Below are positions 52,126 to 61,165 of a stretch of 64,000 nucleotides of DNA, piece by piece. How positions within the stretch are numbered: position 1 is the stretch's first letter; the number at the start of each line of letters is the position of its first letter. Below the pieces are notes generated by a model. The model saw only the letters and a program-made list of their open reading frames with translations. It was not told where the DNA came from and did no database searches. Source of the stretch: CATOSD01 sp965226695 (GTDB lineage: Bacteria; Chloroflexota; Dehalococcoidia; Lucifugimonadales; CATOSD01); assembly GCA_965226695.1 (NCBI GenBank), contig OZ245405.1:2604001-2668000 (forward strand), read 5' to 3'. Made by a program: the position numbers and the translations under genes.

Positions 52126-53160
52126 CTAAATCATCCCGAACGCTTTTGCCACCAGCTCGTAGGACTTCACCCTGTCGGCGAAGTCGTAGCACATCGTCAC
52201 TATGCCCACGTCGGTTGTCTTGTAGTCCGCCGCCAGGGCCTCGATGCGCTCCCGGACTTCCGGCGGCTCGCCGTCGACGTAGTTCGCCTTGAGCGATTCG
52301 ATGTAGGCGAGCTCCTGCGGATTGTACTCGTATTCCAGCGCCTCCTCGATGCTGGGCACGCCCGTGCGGGATCCCTGGACGGACTTCACCCTGGCGAGAT
52401 TGCGGCTGAGCGCGAGCTCCTCTGCCTTCTCTTTGGTCTCGGCGCAGAGCACCTGGAGAGTGACGTTTACCAGAGGCTCTGCCAGGTACTCGGACGGCTT
52501 GAAGTTGGCGCGGTACATGTCGGCGATCATCGGGCCGTGCTCGACCGACAGGCCGAAGAAGTGGGCGTAGCTGAAGGGCAGCCCCATGTCCGCGGCCATC
52601 GTGGCGCTGTCGACTCGGGAGCCCAGCAGCCACACCTGCGGCGCGGTAGAGATGCCGGGGCCGGCGCGCACCACGGCGAAGGGGTGCTCTTCCTCGAGGG
52701 TGTCGTTGAGATAGCCAAGCAGGTCCAGCACCTGCCGCGGGTAGTGCCGCACGTCGTTGGGCGGGCGCGGGTAGGACAACGCCGCGTTGGTGCGCTGGTC
52801 GCTGCCGGGAGCGCGACCTACGCCGAGGTCGATGCGGCCGGGGTACAGCGCCTCCAGCACCCGAAAGTTCTCCGCCACCTTGAGAGAGCTGTAGTGGGGC
52901 AGCATGACGCCGGCGGAGCCGACCCGAATAGAGGAGGTGTTGGCGAGGATCTGCCCGACCATCATTTCGGGGCTGGTGCCGGCGAGGTTACCGAGGTTGT
53001 GATGTTCGGTAACCCAGTAGCGGGCGAATCCGAACGACTCGGCGGCCTGAGCGAGGGCGATGGTCTCTCGCAGCGCGTCGCCGGCTGTGCCGCCGCTGCG
53101 GACGGGCGACTGGTCGACGACGCTCAGCGTATAGTTGTGCTCGGTGATGTCGGCGGTAAT
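52126..53160 (-). CDS. LLM-class flavin-dependent oxidoreductase, probable ATT start
   Basis: 344 residues. Luciferase-like (bacterial luciferase/F420) fold: LSVVDQSPVRSGG, RYWVTEHHNLGNLAGTSPE, GSAGVMLPHYSSLKVAENFRVLEALYPGRIDLGVGRAPG (in parts), typical of the group near MsnO8/YhbW. The homology starts directly after AGGAGG-TCCCCCG-ATT (ATT at 53160-53158). Reading further upstream gives a non-homologous tail beginning at a GTG/ATG that lacks an SD. A -10-like TACATT lies between those upstream ATGs and the SD. I therefore use ATT as start. Confidence 0.85.
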   Translation of the reverse strand: MTADITEHNYTLSVVDQSPVRSGGTAGDALRETIALAQAAESFGFARYWVTEHHNLGNLAGTSPEMMVGQILANTSSIRVGSAGVMLPHYSSLKVAENFRVLEALYPGRIDLGVGRAPGSDQRTNAALSYPRPPNDVRHYPRQVLDLLGYLNDTLEEEHPFAVVRAGPGISTAPQVWLLGSRVDSATMAADMGLPFSYAHFFGLSVEHGPMIADMYRANFKPSEYLAEPLVNVTLQVLCAETKEKAEELALSRNLARVKSVQGSRTGVPSIEEALEYEYNPQELAYIESLKANYVDGEPPEVRERIEALAADYKTTDVGIVTMCYDFADRVKSYELVAKAFGMI

Positions 53161-53328
53161 CGGGGGACCTCCTGCGGCGGGCGATTGGCGGCGCGGGCCG
53201 GTGCCAATGTACCACAGCATTCGCAAGTTGTGGAATGGCGTGGAGCAGTCAGGGAAGTGCCCGACCACCGAGGGGCCGCGCTCAGACTGTCGCACCCCAG
53301 ACAAGAGGCCTTACAGTCCGCCGCCAAG

Positions 53329-53358
53329 TTGACACGGCGCGAAAACAAGCCATATACT
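53329..53358 (+). promoter_or_regulatory. Predicted strong promoter of the ECH-cupin-GGT run
   Basis: TTGACA (consensus -35), 18 bp, TATACT, 60 bp before the second enoyl-CoA hydratase gene. Confidence 0.75.
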
Positions 53359-53417
53359 CGCCGCACCGCAGGTAGGCCTCCAGAGGCCGTGGTGTGTTTC
53401 CCATTAAGGAGGCGTGG

Positions 53418-54203
53418 ATGCCGGTCTCGACCCCTACAATCAAGTACGAAAAGCGCAATCGTATTGCCTACATAACGCTCAACCGCCCGGAGGTGCTAAA
53501 CGCGCTGAGCAGGGAGTTGAGCGCGGGGCTGCGCGAGGCGCTCGAGGATTTTCGCGACGACAGGGACGCGCTCGTGGCCATCATGACGGGGGAGGGCGGC
53601 CGCGCCTTCTCCGCCGGAATGGACCTCAAGGAGCGCGCCTCGCTGGACGCCAAAGGCGAGCGCCGCTCCCCTGCAAGGAGGGGCGGTTCCTTCATCGACC
53701 TCGAGGTGTTCAAGCCGATCATCGCCGCCATCGACGGCTTCTGCGTCGCCGGCGGGTTGGAGCTATCGCTCCAGTGCGACATGCGCATTGCCACGGCGAA
53801 GTCGGAGTTCGGACTGCCTGAGCCGCGCTGGAGCCTGACCGCCGGGTACGGACTGCACAATCTGTCGCGCATGGTACCGCTCGGCGAGGCGCTGAGCATG
53901 CAACTGCGCGGCCACCGGATCGGCGCCGAGCGGGCCTACCAGATCGGCCTGATTCAGGAGGTCGTGCCGGACCGCGAGACCCTCTTCGAGAGAGCGGAAA
54001 GCTACGCCGAAGAGGTTAAGCTGTGCGCTCCGCTGGCTGTCCAGGCCATCAAGCAGATCGTCTACCACGGCCGCAACCTCCCCGTCGAGTATTCGCAGAA
54101 TATCGCAGGGCCGCTGAACGCGCGCGTGCAGGCGTCGGCGGACTCCGTCGAAGGCCCCAAGGCGTTCTCGGAAAAGCGCGCACCCGTATGGAAGTCGGCC
54201 TAG
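53418..54203 (+). CDS. Enoyl-CoA hydratase/isomerase family protein
   Basis: 261 residues from ATG 53418, with AAGGAGG 5 nt upstream. YITLNRPEVLNALSREL, AFSAGMDLKER (about 68-78), IAAIDGFCVAGGLELSLQCDMRIATAKSEFGLPEPRW: a crotonase-type fold with normal length and oxyanion hole. Substrate unknown. It probably shares a message with the cupin gene 54 bp downstream. It is not a close duplicate of the gene at 50.2 kb. Confidence 0.9.
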   Translation: MPVSTPTIKYEKRNRIAYITLNRPEVLNALSRELSAGLREALEDFRDDRDALVAIMTGEGGRAFSAGMDLKERASLDAKGERRSPARRGGSFIDLEVFKPIIAAIDGFCVAGGLELSLQCDMRIATAKSEFGLPEPRWSLTAGYGLHNLSRMVPLGEALSMQLRGHRIGAERAYQIGLIQEVVPDRETLFERAESYAEEVKLCAPLAVQAIKQIVYHGRNLPVEYSQNIAGPLNARVQASADSVEGPKAFSEKRAPVWKSA

Positions 54204-54257
54204 CCGCGCCGGCCGCAAGGCTACGAACGTCGAAACAACCCAAGGAGACTCCAGAAA

Positions 54258-54596
54258 ATGTTCCAGAGGCTTTACACCGGAGACGACGGGCAGTCCCACC
54301 TCGAGGACTTGGACCTGGACGGAGCGGACGCGCCGAATTGGAAGGAGCTTCACGAGGGTACGGGCATCATGTTCCGCAGCACGTCGCCCGACGCGCCGGT
54401 CACCTGGCACGTGGCCCCGCGGAAGCAGTACTGCATAACGCTGTCCGGCCAGGTCGAGATTGGCCTTGGCGACGGCAGCAAGCACTACTTCGGCCCAGGC
54501 GACGTGATGCTGGCCGAAGACCTCACCGGGCAGGGCCATACCACACGCGCAGTAGGCCCTGAGCCTCGCGTGGTGGCCTACGTCCCGGTGGACTAG
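54258..54596 (+). CDS. Small cupin-domain protein
   Basis: 112 residues, single cupin barrel. Metal-site strands are WHVAPRKQYCITLSGQVEIGLGDG (in parts) and FGPGDVMLAEDLTGQGHTT, the second giving the His of the GxH motif. CAAGGAGACTCC precedes the ATG. Role unknown; possibly a metal-dependent sugar or acid-modifying or sensing protein. Confidence 0.82.
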   Translation: MFQRLYTGDDGQSHLEDLDLDGADAPNWKELHEGTGIMFRSTSPDAPVTWHVAPRKQYCITLSGQVEIGLGDGSKHYFGPGDVMLAEDLTGQGHTTRAVGPEPRVVAYVPVD

Positions 54597-54632
54597 GATT
54601 CTATTGACACGACAACCTCGGAGGAGACACAC

Positions 54633-56357
54633 ATGATTCAGACCGCCCAGCCGACGCGGATGAGGCTAAGCAAGGAAGAGGCCCAGGCCTCCAAGGGCAT
54701 GGTTGCCACCAAGGACAGGCTCGCGACCGAGGCGGGCGTGCGGATGCTCGAGGCGGGCGGCAACGCTGTGGACGCCGCGGTCGCCGCGTGCTTCGCGATC
54801 GGCGTGGTGGAGCCGATGTCCAGCGGCATAGGCGGAGGCGGCTACCTGAACTACCAGGTCGACGGGCAGGGCGGTGTCGTCGGCTTCCCGATGCGCGGCC
54901 CTCTCGCGGCAAAGCCCGACTTGTACAAGCTGACGGGCGAGGCGTACGTCGGCAACTTCGGCTGGGCCGGTGTCGAGAACGACGCCAACCTCGAGGGTTA
55001 CCTGTCCATCGCCGTGCCCGGTGCGGTCGCCGGGCTTTGCGAGGCGCACCGGAGATTCGGCCGCCTTCCGCTGAGCGAGGTGGTGGCGCCCGCGGCGAGC
55101 ATCGCCCGCGACGGCTTCACGCCCAACTGGTACCTGCTCTTCTCCCTGGGACGCAGCGCGGGCAAGCTGTTCAAGTATCCTGAGCTGCGGAGCGTGTTCA
55201 TGCCCGGCGACAACATGTTGCCCAGCGGGGACATGGGCGACGGCGTAAGGCTCAGGCAGCCCGACCTTGCCGAGGTGCTGACCGCCATCGGCAGGCACGG
55301 CCCGGACGCTTTCTACAGGGGCGACGTGGCGCAGGCCATCGTGTCCGACGTTCGCGCCAACGGCGGCATCCTCTCCGAGGAAGACCTGGCGCAGTACAAG
55401 CCGTTCGTTTGGGAGGGCGGGCTCGAGGTCGACTACCGTGGCCTGACGGTGCGCGTACCCCCGTTCGCCTGCGCCGGCAGCACCAGCGCCATGACGCTGA
55501 ATCTGTTCGCTGGATTTGACGCGGCGGCCAGCGGCCACAACTCAGCGGATACCCTCCACGCCTACATCAGCAGCGCCCGACTCGCCTATGCCGACCGGTT
55601 CGAGTACTTCGGCGACCCCGCGTTCGTCGACACTCCCTGGAAGGGTCTGCTCTCGGACGCATACGCCGACCGCCGCCGCGCCGAAATCGGCGACCGCGCG
55701 CTGGCCGCCTACAAGCCGGGCGACCCCTGGCAGGAGGAGGGCAGGGCGCCGAAGGAGAAGCTCCCGTCCAGCCTGCCCGCGTTCGACTCCGGTACCACTC
55801 ACCTCTGCGCCATGGACAAGGATGGCAACGCGGTGTCGCTAACCAACACGCTGATGGCCGGTTTCGGCTCCGGCATCGTGGCGAAGGGGACCGGCGTAGT
55901 GATGAACGACGGCATGATGTGGTTCGACCCGCTGCCCGGACGCGTCAACTCCATCATGCCCGGAAAGTTCCCGCTCAACAACATGACCCCCGCGCTGGTG
56001 CTCGACGGCTCCGGCGTGCGGCTGGCCGTGGGCGCGTCCGGGGGACGGCGAATCACCAACTGCGTTACGCAGCTCATCTCAAAGGTAATGGACTTCGGTA
56101 TGGGCCCTCAGGAGGCCATCGACTCGCCACGCGTGGACTGCAGTATGCCCGCGACCAGCGTGGACCCCAGGCTGGATCCGGAGGTCATCGCCGCGCTCGA
56201 GGCGAGGGGCCACAGGGTCTCCATCTCCGGCGACGGGTTCATGGAGTCAGGCTTCTCCAGCTTCGCGAGTCCTGCCGCCATCACGCTGAACGGCAGGGAC
56301 GACTTCCGCGCCGGCGTGGACACGTTCCACTCCGCCTACGCGGCAGGCCCGGAGTAG
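54633..56357 (+). CDS. Gamma-glutamyltransferase family protein
   Basis: 574 residues, Ntn-hydrolase made as one chain and cut before the nucleophilic Thr (T388 in FDSGTTHLCAMD). ATEAGVRMLEAGGNAVDAAVA, SSGIGGGGY near the N-terminus and ASGGRRITNCVTQL near the C-terminus are GGT motifs. No signal peptide, so it is likely cytoplasmic, as in many soil and marine members. It may hydrolyse gamma-glutamyl or related amide substrates. GGAGGAGACACAC precedes the ATG. Confidence 0.92.
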   Translation: MIQTAQPTRMRLSKEEAQASKGMVATKDRLATEAGVRMLEAGGNAVDAAVAACFAIGVVEPMSSGIGGGGYLNYQVDGQGGVVGFPMRGPLAAKPDLYKLTGEAYVGNFGWAGVENDANLEGYLSIAVPGAVAGLCEAHRRFGRLPLSEVVAPAASIARDGFTPNWYLLFSLGRSAGKLFKYPELRSVFMPGDNMLPSGDMGDGVRLRQPDLAEVLTAIGRHGPDAFYRGDVAQAIVSDVRANGGILSEEDLAQYKPFVWEGGLEVDYRGLTVRVPPFACAGSTSAMTLNLFAGFDAAASGHNSADTLHAYISSARLAYADRFEYFGDPAFVDTPWKGLLSDAYADRRRAEIGDRALAAYKPGDPWQEEGRAPKEKLPSSLPAFDSGTTHLCAMDKDGNAVSLTNTLMAGFGSGIVAKGTGVVMNDGMMWFDPLPGRVNSIMPGKFPLNNMTPALVLDGSGVRLAVGASGGRRITNCVTQLISKVMDFGMGPQEAIDSPRVDCSMPATSVDPRLDPEVIAALEARGHRVSISGDGFMESGFSSFASPAAITLNGRDDFRAGVDTFHSAYAAGPE

Positions 56358-56392
56358 CACGGAAAAGCAACTCCGACGGCGTCCGGTCGCGC

Positions 56393-56560
56393 CGCCGGTA
56401 GGGGCGGGTTTGAAACCCGCCCGTCGCACTCGATACCGGGGGTGAATAGGTCATCCTAACTTTCCCCCTCGATGGGGGAAGGTTAGGATGGGGGTGCGAG
56501 CCCAGCACTCCAAAAGTCCCTTCCCCCTCGACAGGGGAAGGTTTGGATGGGGATGCAAGC
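56393..56560. repeat. Cluster of three intergenic repeat units
   Basis: First an inverted repeat GGGCGGGTTT-G-AAACCCGCCC (56402-56422), related to 6147-6173 and 57080-57104. Then two inverted-orientation copies of the CTTCCCC..GGGGAAG hairpin with GGTTAGGATGGGGGTG (56451-56496) and GGTTTGGATGGGGATG (56516-56560). The last unit runs up to the next gene. Confidence 0.8.
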
Positions 56561-56575
56561 CCAGAAGGCAAACTC

Positions 56576-57013
56576 ATGCCCGGCCTGACACCACAGCAGC
56601 TACACGACTTCCTCACCAGCGGGCGCCGGCTGCTGAAGCTGGCGACGCTGACCGAAGACGGCACGCCCTACGTGGTGCCGCTGTGGTACGACTACGATGG
56701 CGAGGCGTTCAGCGTGGCAGGGCGGCGCCGTGCGAGGTGGGTCGCCAACATCCGGCGCGACGGGAGAGTGGGCGGCCTGGTAGACACCGAGGAGGCGGCC
56801 TACGTCCGAGTGGTGTTCCAGGGCCGCGCCGAGATCGTGGACGACGCCTGGCTGCACTCGTCGCCGACGCGGGCCATCCGCTACCTGGGCGAGGAGGCCG
56901 GCCTGCGCTACTACGAATCGACCCACCGCGAGCCGCGCGCACTGGTGCGCATAGTGCCGGAGTCCGTGCAGAGCTGGGCAGGGCCCGGCTGGCACCCACG
57001 GTACCGCGAGTAG
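56576..57013 (+). CDS. PNPOx-like flavin-binding protein
   Basis: 145 residues, split beta-barrel of the pyridoxamine 5'-phosphate oxidase/F420-dependent family: LKLATLTEDGTPYVVPLWYDYDGEAF near the N-terminus, RRARWVANIRRDGRVGGLVD in the middle. Binds FMN or F420; substrate not clear. Start at ATG 56576; the ribosome binding site is weak (AGAAGG). The C-terminus is short (PRYRE). Confidence 0.85.
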   Translation: MPGLTPQQLHDFLTSGRRLLKLATLTEDGTPYVVPLWYDYDGEAFSVAGRRRARWVANIRRDGRVGGLVDTEEAAYVRVVFQGRAEIVDDAWLHSSPTRAIRYLGEEAGLRYYESTHREPRALVRIVPESVQSWAGPGWHPRYRE

Positions 57014-57079
57014 CCCTTCACGGGCTCCCGCTCTCGTCCCCGGGCTCTCCGCATCGTCCGTCTGCCCTCCCGTCCGTAA

Positions 57080-57104
57080 GGGGGCGTTTTGAAACCCGTC
57101 CGCC
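57080..57104. repeat. Short GTTTTGAAACCCG inverted repeat
   Basis: Degenerate copy of the unit at 56402-56422 (GGGGCGTTTTGAAACCCGTCC). The surrounding gap 57014-57282 holds no gene. Confidence 0.55.
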
Positions 57105-57282
57105 GGTGTCAGACCCCGCGGAAACTGGAACCGGCCTTTTGTCTAGGCACCGATGGGCACTAGGTAGTAGCTCACGAGCAATAGCGTCGACTGAGCTTGC
57201 ATGGTGAAGATTGGTCCGTTTGGGCCGGCTCGAAGGATGGACATTCGCGTTGCCATCTCTAGGCCTACACGATATAGACCAT

Positions 57283-57531
57283 TCAACTCCAGGACTGGCA
57301 ACATTGATGGTCATCCTTCACCTTGACGTACTTCGCCAGGTTCTTGCCTTTGTTCACTTCTGTGACGTAGGTCTTTGGCAGTCCCGACTGGATGACTACT
57401 GACTTGATTGGTATGACACTTAGCTCCTTGGCATACATTATGCCGAAGAGATGAATGTGCGCGACTTTTTCATCCTTTGGAGCGCTGATGTACATTCTTC
57501 TTAAGGTGTCGGCGGCCTCAACAACGTCCAT
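57283..57531 (-). CDS. Small HTH-like protein
   Basis: 82 residues from ATG 57531, with GGGGG 4 nt upstream; a longer frame to 57651 is not supported. ADTLRRMYISAPKDEKVAHIHLFGIMYAKEL (two helices) then VVIQSGLPKTYVTEVNKGKNLAKYV, resembling a small winged-helix/HTH domain of the kind seen near restriction and mobile genes. It ends with QCCQSW. Lower GC than the neighbours. No partner visible. Confidence 0.6.
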   Translation of the reverse strand: MDVVEAADTLRRMYISAPKDEKVAHIHLFGIMYAKELSVIPIKSVVIQSGLPKTYVTEVNKGKNLAKYVKVKDDHQCCQSWS

Positions 57532-57697
57532 GATGCCCCCACTTGAAACACTCTCCCTAGGTATGGGCAAGTGCGCGTTTTCCGATACGTCATTTTCGAT
57601 TCCGGGTAAGCGGGAATCTATCGCAGCGCGACAGCGCTGGATAATGTGCACGGGCTACGTTGCATCAGCAGCTCAAAGCTGAAGGGCGAGGGACGCT

Positions 57698-58444
57698 TTA
57701 CCCCACGATCACCATGTGCACCTCGCCGGGGCCGTGTACGCCCGTGACGAGCTGGTACTCGATGTCGGCGGAGCGGCTGGGGCCGGTGATGATGTTCATG
57801 TAGCTCTCGACGTCGCCCGCGCCGAATTGCTCTCGCAGCAGCGCGAACAGCTCGTCCAGACTGGGCAGCACCTGGCCCAGCTCCACCACGGCCACGTGCA
57901 CCGGCGGCAGCAGCGACACCAACCGGCTCGCCCCCTGTCGCGCGATGATGGCGCACGAGCCGGTCTCCGCGATGGCGTAGTCCACGCCGGTCAGGCCGAT
58001 GCCCGCGCCTATCATGCGCTCGCGGTGCGCCTGACGCTGATCGTCCCGCTCGTTGTCGTCGTCGGCGTCGAGCGCCATAGTCCGTACCTCGACGCCGCTG
58101 CCCTCCAGCTCGCGTTCGATGCCGAGGCGCTCGATTGCGGAGTGGGCCGAGCGCACTACCGAACCCGCCTCGATATCGCGGGCAAGCTCGGCCACGTAGC
58201 GCGCAGCCTCCTCGTGCGTCTCGCATACGGCCACGCGCCACCCGGCCGCCTCGGCCGCCCTCGCCAGCTCGTCCGCCAGCGCGCCGGTGTTATCCCGCGC
58301 GTGTTGACGGATTAGCTCCGCCGTGGCGCGCACGTCGGCGGCGTCGCGGGATAAGGCGGATTCGGGCGCTGGCGCCGGCGGAGGGCCTTGCTCGCGGCCC
58401 AGGGAGCGACGCAGCGTGTCGAAGAACCGCGCTCGGTCGGTCAC
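57698..58444 (-). CDS. lutC: Lactate utilisation protein C
   Basis: 248 residues, LUD domain. GTG start overlaps the lutB stop (GTGA). GLTGVDYAIAETGSCAI near 150-166 and SLLPPVHVAVVE are the conserved parts. Works with LutA and LutB in oxidation of L-lactate to pyruvate. Confidence 0.92.
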   Translation of the reverse strand: MTDRARFFDTLRRSLGREQGPPPAPAPESALSRDAADVRATAELIRQHARDNTGALADELARAAEAAGWRVAVCETHEEAARYVAELARDIEAGSVVRSAHSAIERLGIERELEGSGVEVRTMALDADDDNERDDQRQAHRERMIGAGIGLTGVDYAIAETGSCAIIARQGASRLVSLLPPVHVAVVELGQVLPSLDELFALLREQFGAGDVESYMNIITGPSRSADIEYQLVTGVHGPGEVHMVIVG

Positions 58445-59889
58445 TCTGGAGAGTCCCCTGCGTCATCTTGCAGGTCACGCCACCGCTTGCTGAAAGGCCG
58501 GTCGGCCAACTTGGGCGCTTCGCGGTGCCGCGTCCAGCCGGCCATTGGCCCCGGCCCGCTTTGCTGTCCACTGGCGCCGCCCGACATCGGACCCTGTAGC
58601 AGCTTTGCGGCGGAGCGCGCCGCCGACATCAGAACGGGGTGGGACATGGCGGCGCGCCAACCCTTGAACGCCAGGCGCTCGGCAAGCGGCGAGCTTCGCT
58701 CTTCGGGGTAGCGGTCGCCCTCCGAAATCTCGTTGCGGAGTTTCAGCAGCATTCGTGGGATGTTGATCTTGACCGGGCAGGCCTCTTTGCACGCCCCGCA
58801 GAGGCTGGACGCGAACGGCAGGTGCTTGGCCTCGGAGATGCCGGTCAGCACCGGAGAGACCACCGCGCCAATGGGTCCGGGATAAACCCATCCGTAGGCG
58901 TGTCCGCCCACCTTGCGGTAGACGGGGCAGGCGTTAAGGCACGCGCCACAGCGCAGGCAGTTGAGCGACTCTCGCAGGTGTGGGTCGGCCAGCAGCTTGG
59001 AGCGACCGTTATCCACGATCACCAGGTGGAACTCCTCCGGGCCGTCCTCGTCTTGCCTCTTGCGTGGGCCGGTGACGGTGGTCACGTAGCTCGAAATCCG
59101 CTGGCCCGTGGCCGACCGGATGAGCAGTCGCAAGAATACGGCGAGGTCTTCCAGCGACGGCACCACCTTCTCCATGCCGGTTATGGCGACGTGTATCCTG
59201 GGCATGGAGGTGCACATGCGCCCGTTGCCCTCGTTGGTCACGAGCGTCAGCGTGCCAGTCTCAGCGACGATGAAGTTCGCCCCGGTGATGCCCATGTCGG
59301 CGTTGATGAACTTCTCCCGCAGCTGGCGCCTCGCCTCGCCCGCCAGCTCTTCGATCCGCTCGTAGCGCGGGGTGTTCAGCTTCTCCTCGAACAGCTCGGA
59401 GACGTCCTCGCGGGACTTGTGAATCGCCGGCGCGATGATGTGATAGGGCGTCTCGCCCGCGAGCTGGATGATATACTCGCCCAGGTCGGTCTCCACAGGT
59501 TCGATGCCCTCGGCGATGAGCCGGTCGTTGAGCCCGATCTCCTCCGAGACCATGGACTTGCTCTTGACAACCAGCTTGACACCTCGGTCGCGCGCCAGCT
59601 TCGCCACGTACTCGCGCGCCGCCTCGGCGTCCTCGGCGAAGTAGACGTTGCCCCCGGCGGCCCTCACGTTGCGCTCGGCCATTTCGAGGTAGTAGTCGAG
59701 ATGCTCTACGGTGTGCGTCTTTATGGCCCTGCCGCGCTCGCGCAGCTCTTCCCAGTCGGACGTGGCCGCAGCGGCGTCCAGGCGTGCGGTGTGGAACCCG
59801 GCGTAGAGGCCCCGCAGGCTCTGCTGGATCTTGGGGTTCTGGAGCGCGTCCGCCGCGCCCTGCTCGAATTGCGCCGTCTTAGGCTCCAT
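58441..59889 (-). CDS. lutB: Lactate utilisation protein B (Fe-S)
   Basis: 482 residues from ATG 59889, with GAGG 9 nt upstream (a TTG at 59895 is closer but poorly spaced). LUD domain about 60-310 (ADMGITGANFIVAETGTL), then two 4Fe-4S motifs CLRCGACLNACP and CGACKEACP at about 315-375, and a C-terminal extension (KLADRPFSKRWRDL). Electron-transfer subunit of the LutABC lactate oxidase. Confidence 0.94.
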   Translation of the reverse strand: MEPKTAQFEQGAADALQNPKIQQSLRGLYAGFHTARLDAAAATSDWEELRERGRAIKTHTVEHLDYYLEMAERNVRAAGGNVYFAEDAEAAREYVAKLARDRGVKLVVKSKSMVSEEIGLNDRLIAEGIEPVETDLGEYIIQLAGETPYHIIAPAIHKSREDVSELFEEKLNTPRYERIEELAGEARRQLREKFINADMGITGANFIVAETGTLTLVTNEGNGRMCTSMPRIHVAITGMEKVVPSLEDLAVFLRLLIRSATGQRISSYVTTVTGPRKRQDEDGPEEFHLVIVDNGRSKLLADPHLRESLNCLRCGACLNACPVYRKVGGHAYGWVYPGPIGAVVSPVLTGISEAKHLPFASSLCGACKEACPVKINIPRMLLKLRNEISEGDRYPEERSSPLAERLAFKGWRAAMSHPVLMSAARSAAKLLQGPMSGGASGQQSGPGPMAGWTRHREAPKLADRPFSKRWRDLQDDAGDSPE

Positions 59890-59905
59890 GGACAACTACC
59901 TCGTG

Positions 59906-59943
59906 TCCCTTCCCCGTTGATGGGGGAAGGTTAGGATGGGGGT
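59906..59943. repeat. Dispersed repeat inserted between lutA and lutB
   Basis: CCCTTCCCCGTTGATGGGGGAAGG followed by TTAGGATGGGGGTGAC: the same hairpin family as 56451-56560. It occupies most of the 60-bp lutA-lutB spacer. Confidence 0.8.
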
Positions 59944-59949
59944 GACCAA

Positions 59950-60714
59950 CTAACTGACAATCTCATCTATCAGCTGCGCCAGGTGCAGCGGACGCGTGCT
60001 CACGCCCTGGCGCGCCATGCCGCCCGCGATTTGCATCAGGCAGCTGCTGTCGCACGCAACCACCGCTTCGGCGCCGGTATTGCGGATGTTGTCCAGCTTG
60101 TCTTGCAGCATCGCGCCGGAGATGTCCGGGTACTTCACCGCGAAGGTGCCGCCGAACCCACAGCACACCTCGCTCTGCTCCATCTCGAGCAGGCTCACCC
60201 CCTCCAGCGATCGCATCAACGCGCGGGGTTGGGTGGTTGCGCCCAGCTCCCGGCGCAGGTGGCAGGTCTCGTGGTACGTGACAGTGCGCGGGGAGCCCGC
60301 CTTGTCACGGTCCAGGTAGGGGCCGAGGTCGGTTACGCCCAGCACGTCGACGACGAACTCCGAGAACTCGTAGACTCGTTTGGCGAGTGACTCGGCCTGC
60401 TCAAGCAGCTCCGGTTCGTCCTCCAGCAGCTCGCCGTAGAACACGCGCAGCATACTCGCGCACGAACCCGACGGCGCCACGACGTAGCGGTCGCCCTCGA
60501 ATGTTCGCAGCATCCGCTTTGCGAGCGGCTTGGCGTCTCGCCAGTAGCCGGAGTTGAACGCAGGCTGGCCGCAGCAGGTCTGACCCGGCGGAAAGTCGAG
60601 GTCGACGCCGAGCCGTCGCAGGACGCGCGTCGCGGCCTCGCCGACTTCAGGGTAGATTTGGTCGACTATGCAGGTGACGAAGAGTGAGGCTTTGACCTGA
60701 GCGTGTGCTTGCAC
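59950..60714 (-). CDS. lutA: Lactate utilisation protein A
   Basis: 254 residues from GTG 60714 (weak SD). Two CCG-type cysteine-rich domains: QTCCGQPAFNSG near 45-56 and SEVCCGFGGTFA near 180-191, as in HdrB/LutA. Takes part with LutB and LutC in lactate oxidation; the first gene of the leftward lut operon. Confidence 0.93.
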   Translation of the reverse strand: MQAHAQVKASLFVTCIVDQIYPEVGEAATRVLRRLGVDLDFPPGQTCCGQPAFNSGYWRDAKPLAKRMLRTFEGDRYVVAPSGSCASMLRVFYGELLEDEPELLEQAESLAKRVYEFSEFVVDVLGVTDLGPYLDRDKAGSPRTVTYHETCHLRRELGATTQPRALMRSLEGVSLLEMEQSEVCCGFGGTFAVKYPDISGAMLQDKLDNIRNTGAEAVVACDSSCLMQIAGGMARQGVSTRPLHLAQLIDEIVS

Positions 60715-60811
60715 TTGCGGCGCGACTCCGGTTGCGCTTGGGGTTGAGCCGGTAGAGGGCAGACCACGCGGGGGGCGAAGCGGCTAGAGGCTGGCGTCTC
60801 GCGGAAGACGG

Positions 60812-61165
60812 CTAGCCGAACGTCAGCTCGCGGACCACGAACCCGGCAAACCAGGCCATCATGAAGGCCGGCCCAGCCGCGAACAGCCAGCCCTCCGTCT
60901 GCTGCCTGGCCGCGCCGTGCAGCCACAGGTAGACGAGGAATACTCCCAGCCCGGCCGCGACCAACCACACCGACAGCGTGTTGACGCCGAGCGCGGTCCC
61001 GATGGCGAACCCGGCCGCTCCCCAAGGCAATGGGGAATCAACCAACCTGTTCCACGAAATTCGGCTGCCTTCCAAGTGCACGCTCCGCGCCGACGGACAT
61101 TCGGGTGCCCACCGCGGCGTACAGCTTACAGTATGGCGGGAGCGTTGCGCAATTCGCTTCGTCAC
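60812..61165 (-). CDS. Small membrane protein, start uncertain
   Basis: 117 residues as drawn; the last ~75 hold two or three membrane helices (WGAAGFAIGTALGVNTL; LGVFLVYLWLHG; FMMAWFAGFVVREL). The N-terminal ~40 residues look non-coding. A TTG near 61044 following GGAACAGG may be the true start. It precedes lutA by 97 bp on the same strand. No family recognised. Confidence 0.55.
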   Translation of the reverse strand: MTKRIAQRSRHTVSCTPRWAPECPSARSVHLEGSRISWNRLVDSPLPWGAAGFAIGTALGVNTLSVWLVAAGLGVFLVYLWLHGAARQQTEGWLFAAGPAFMMAWFAGFVVRELTFG

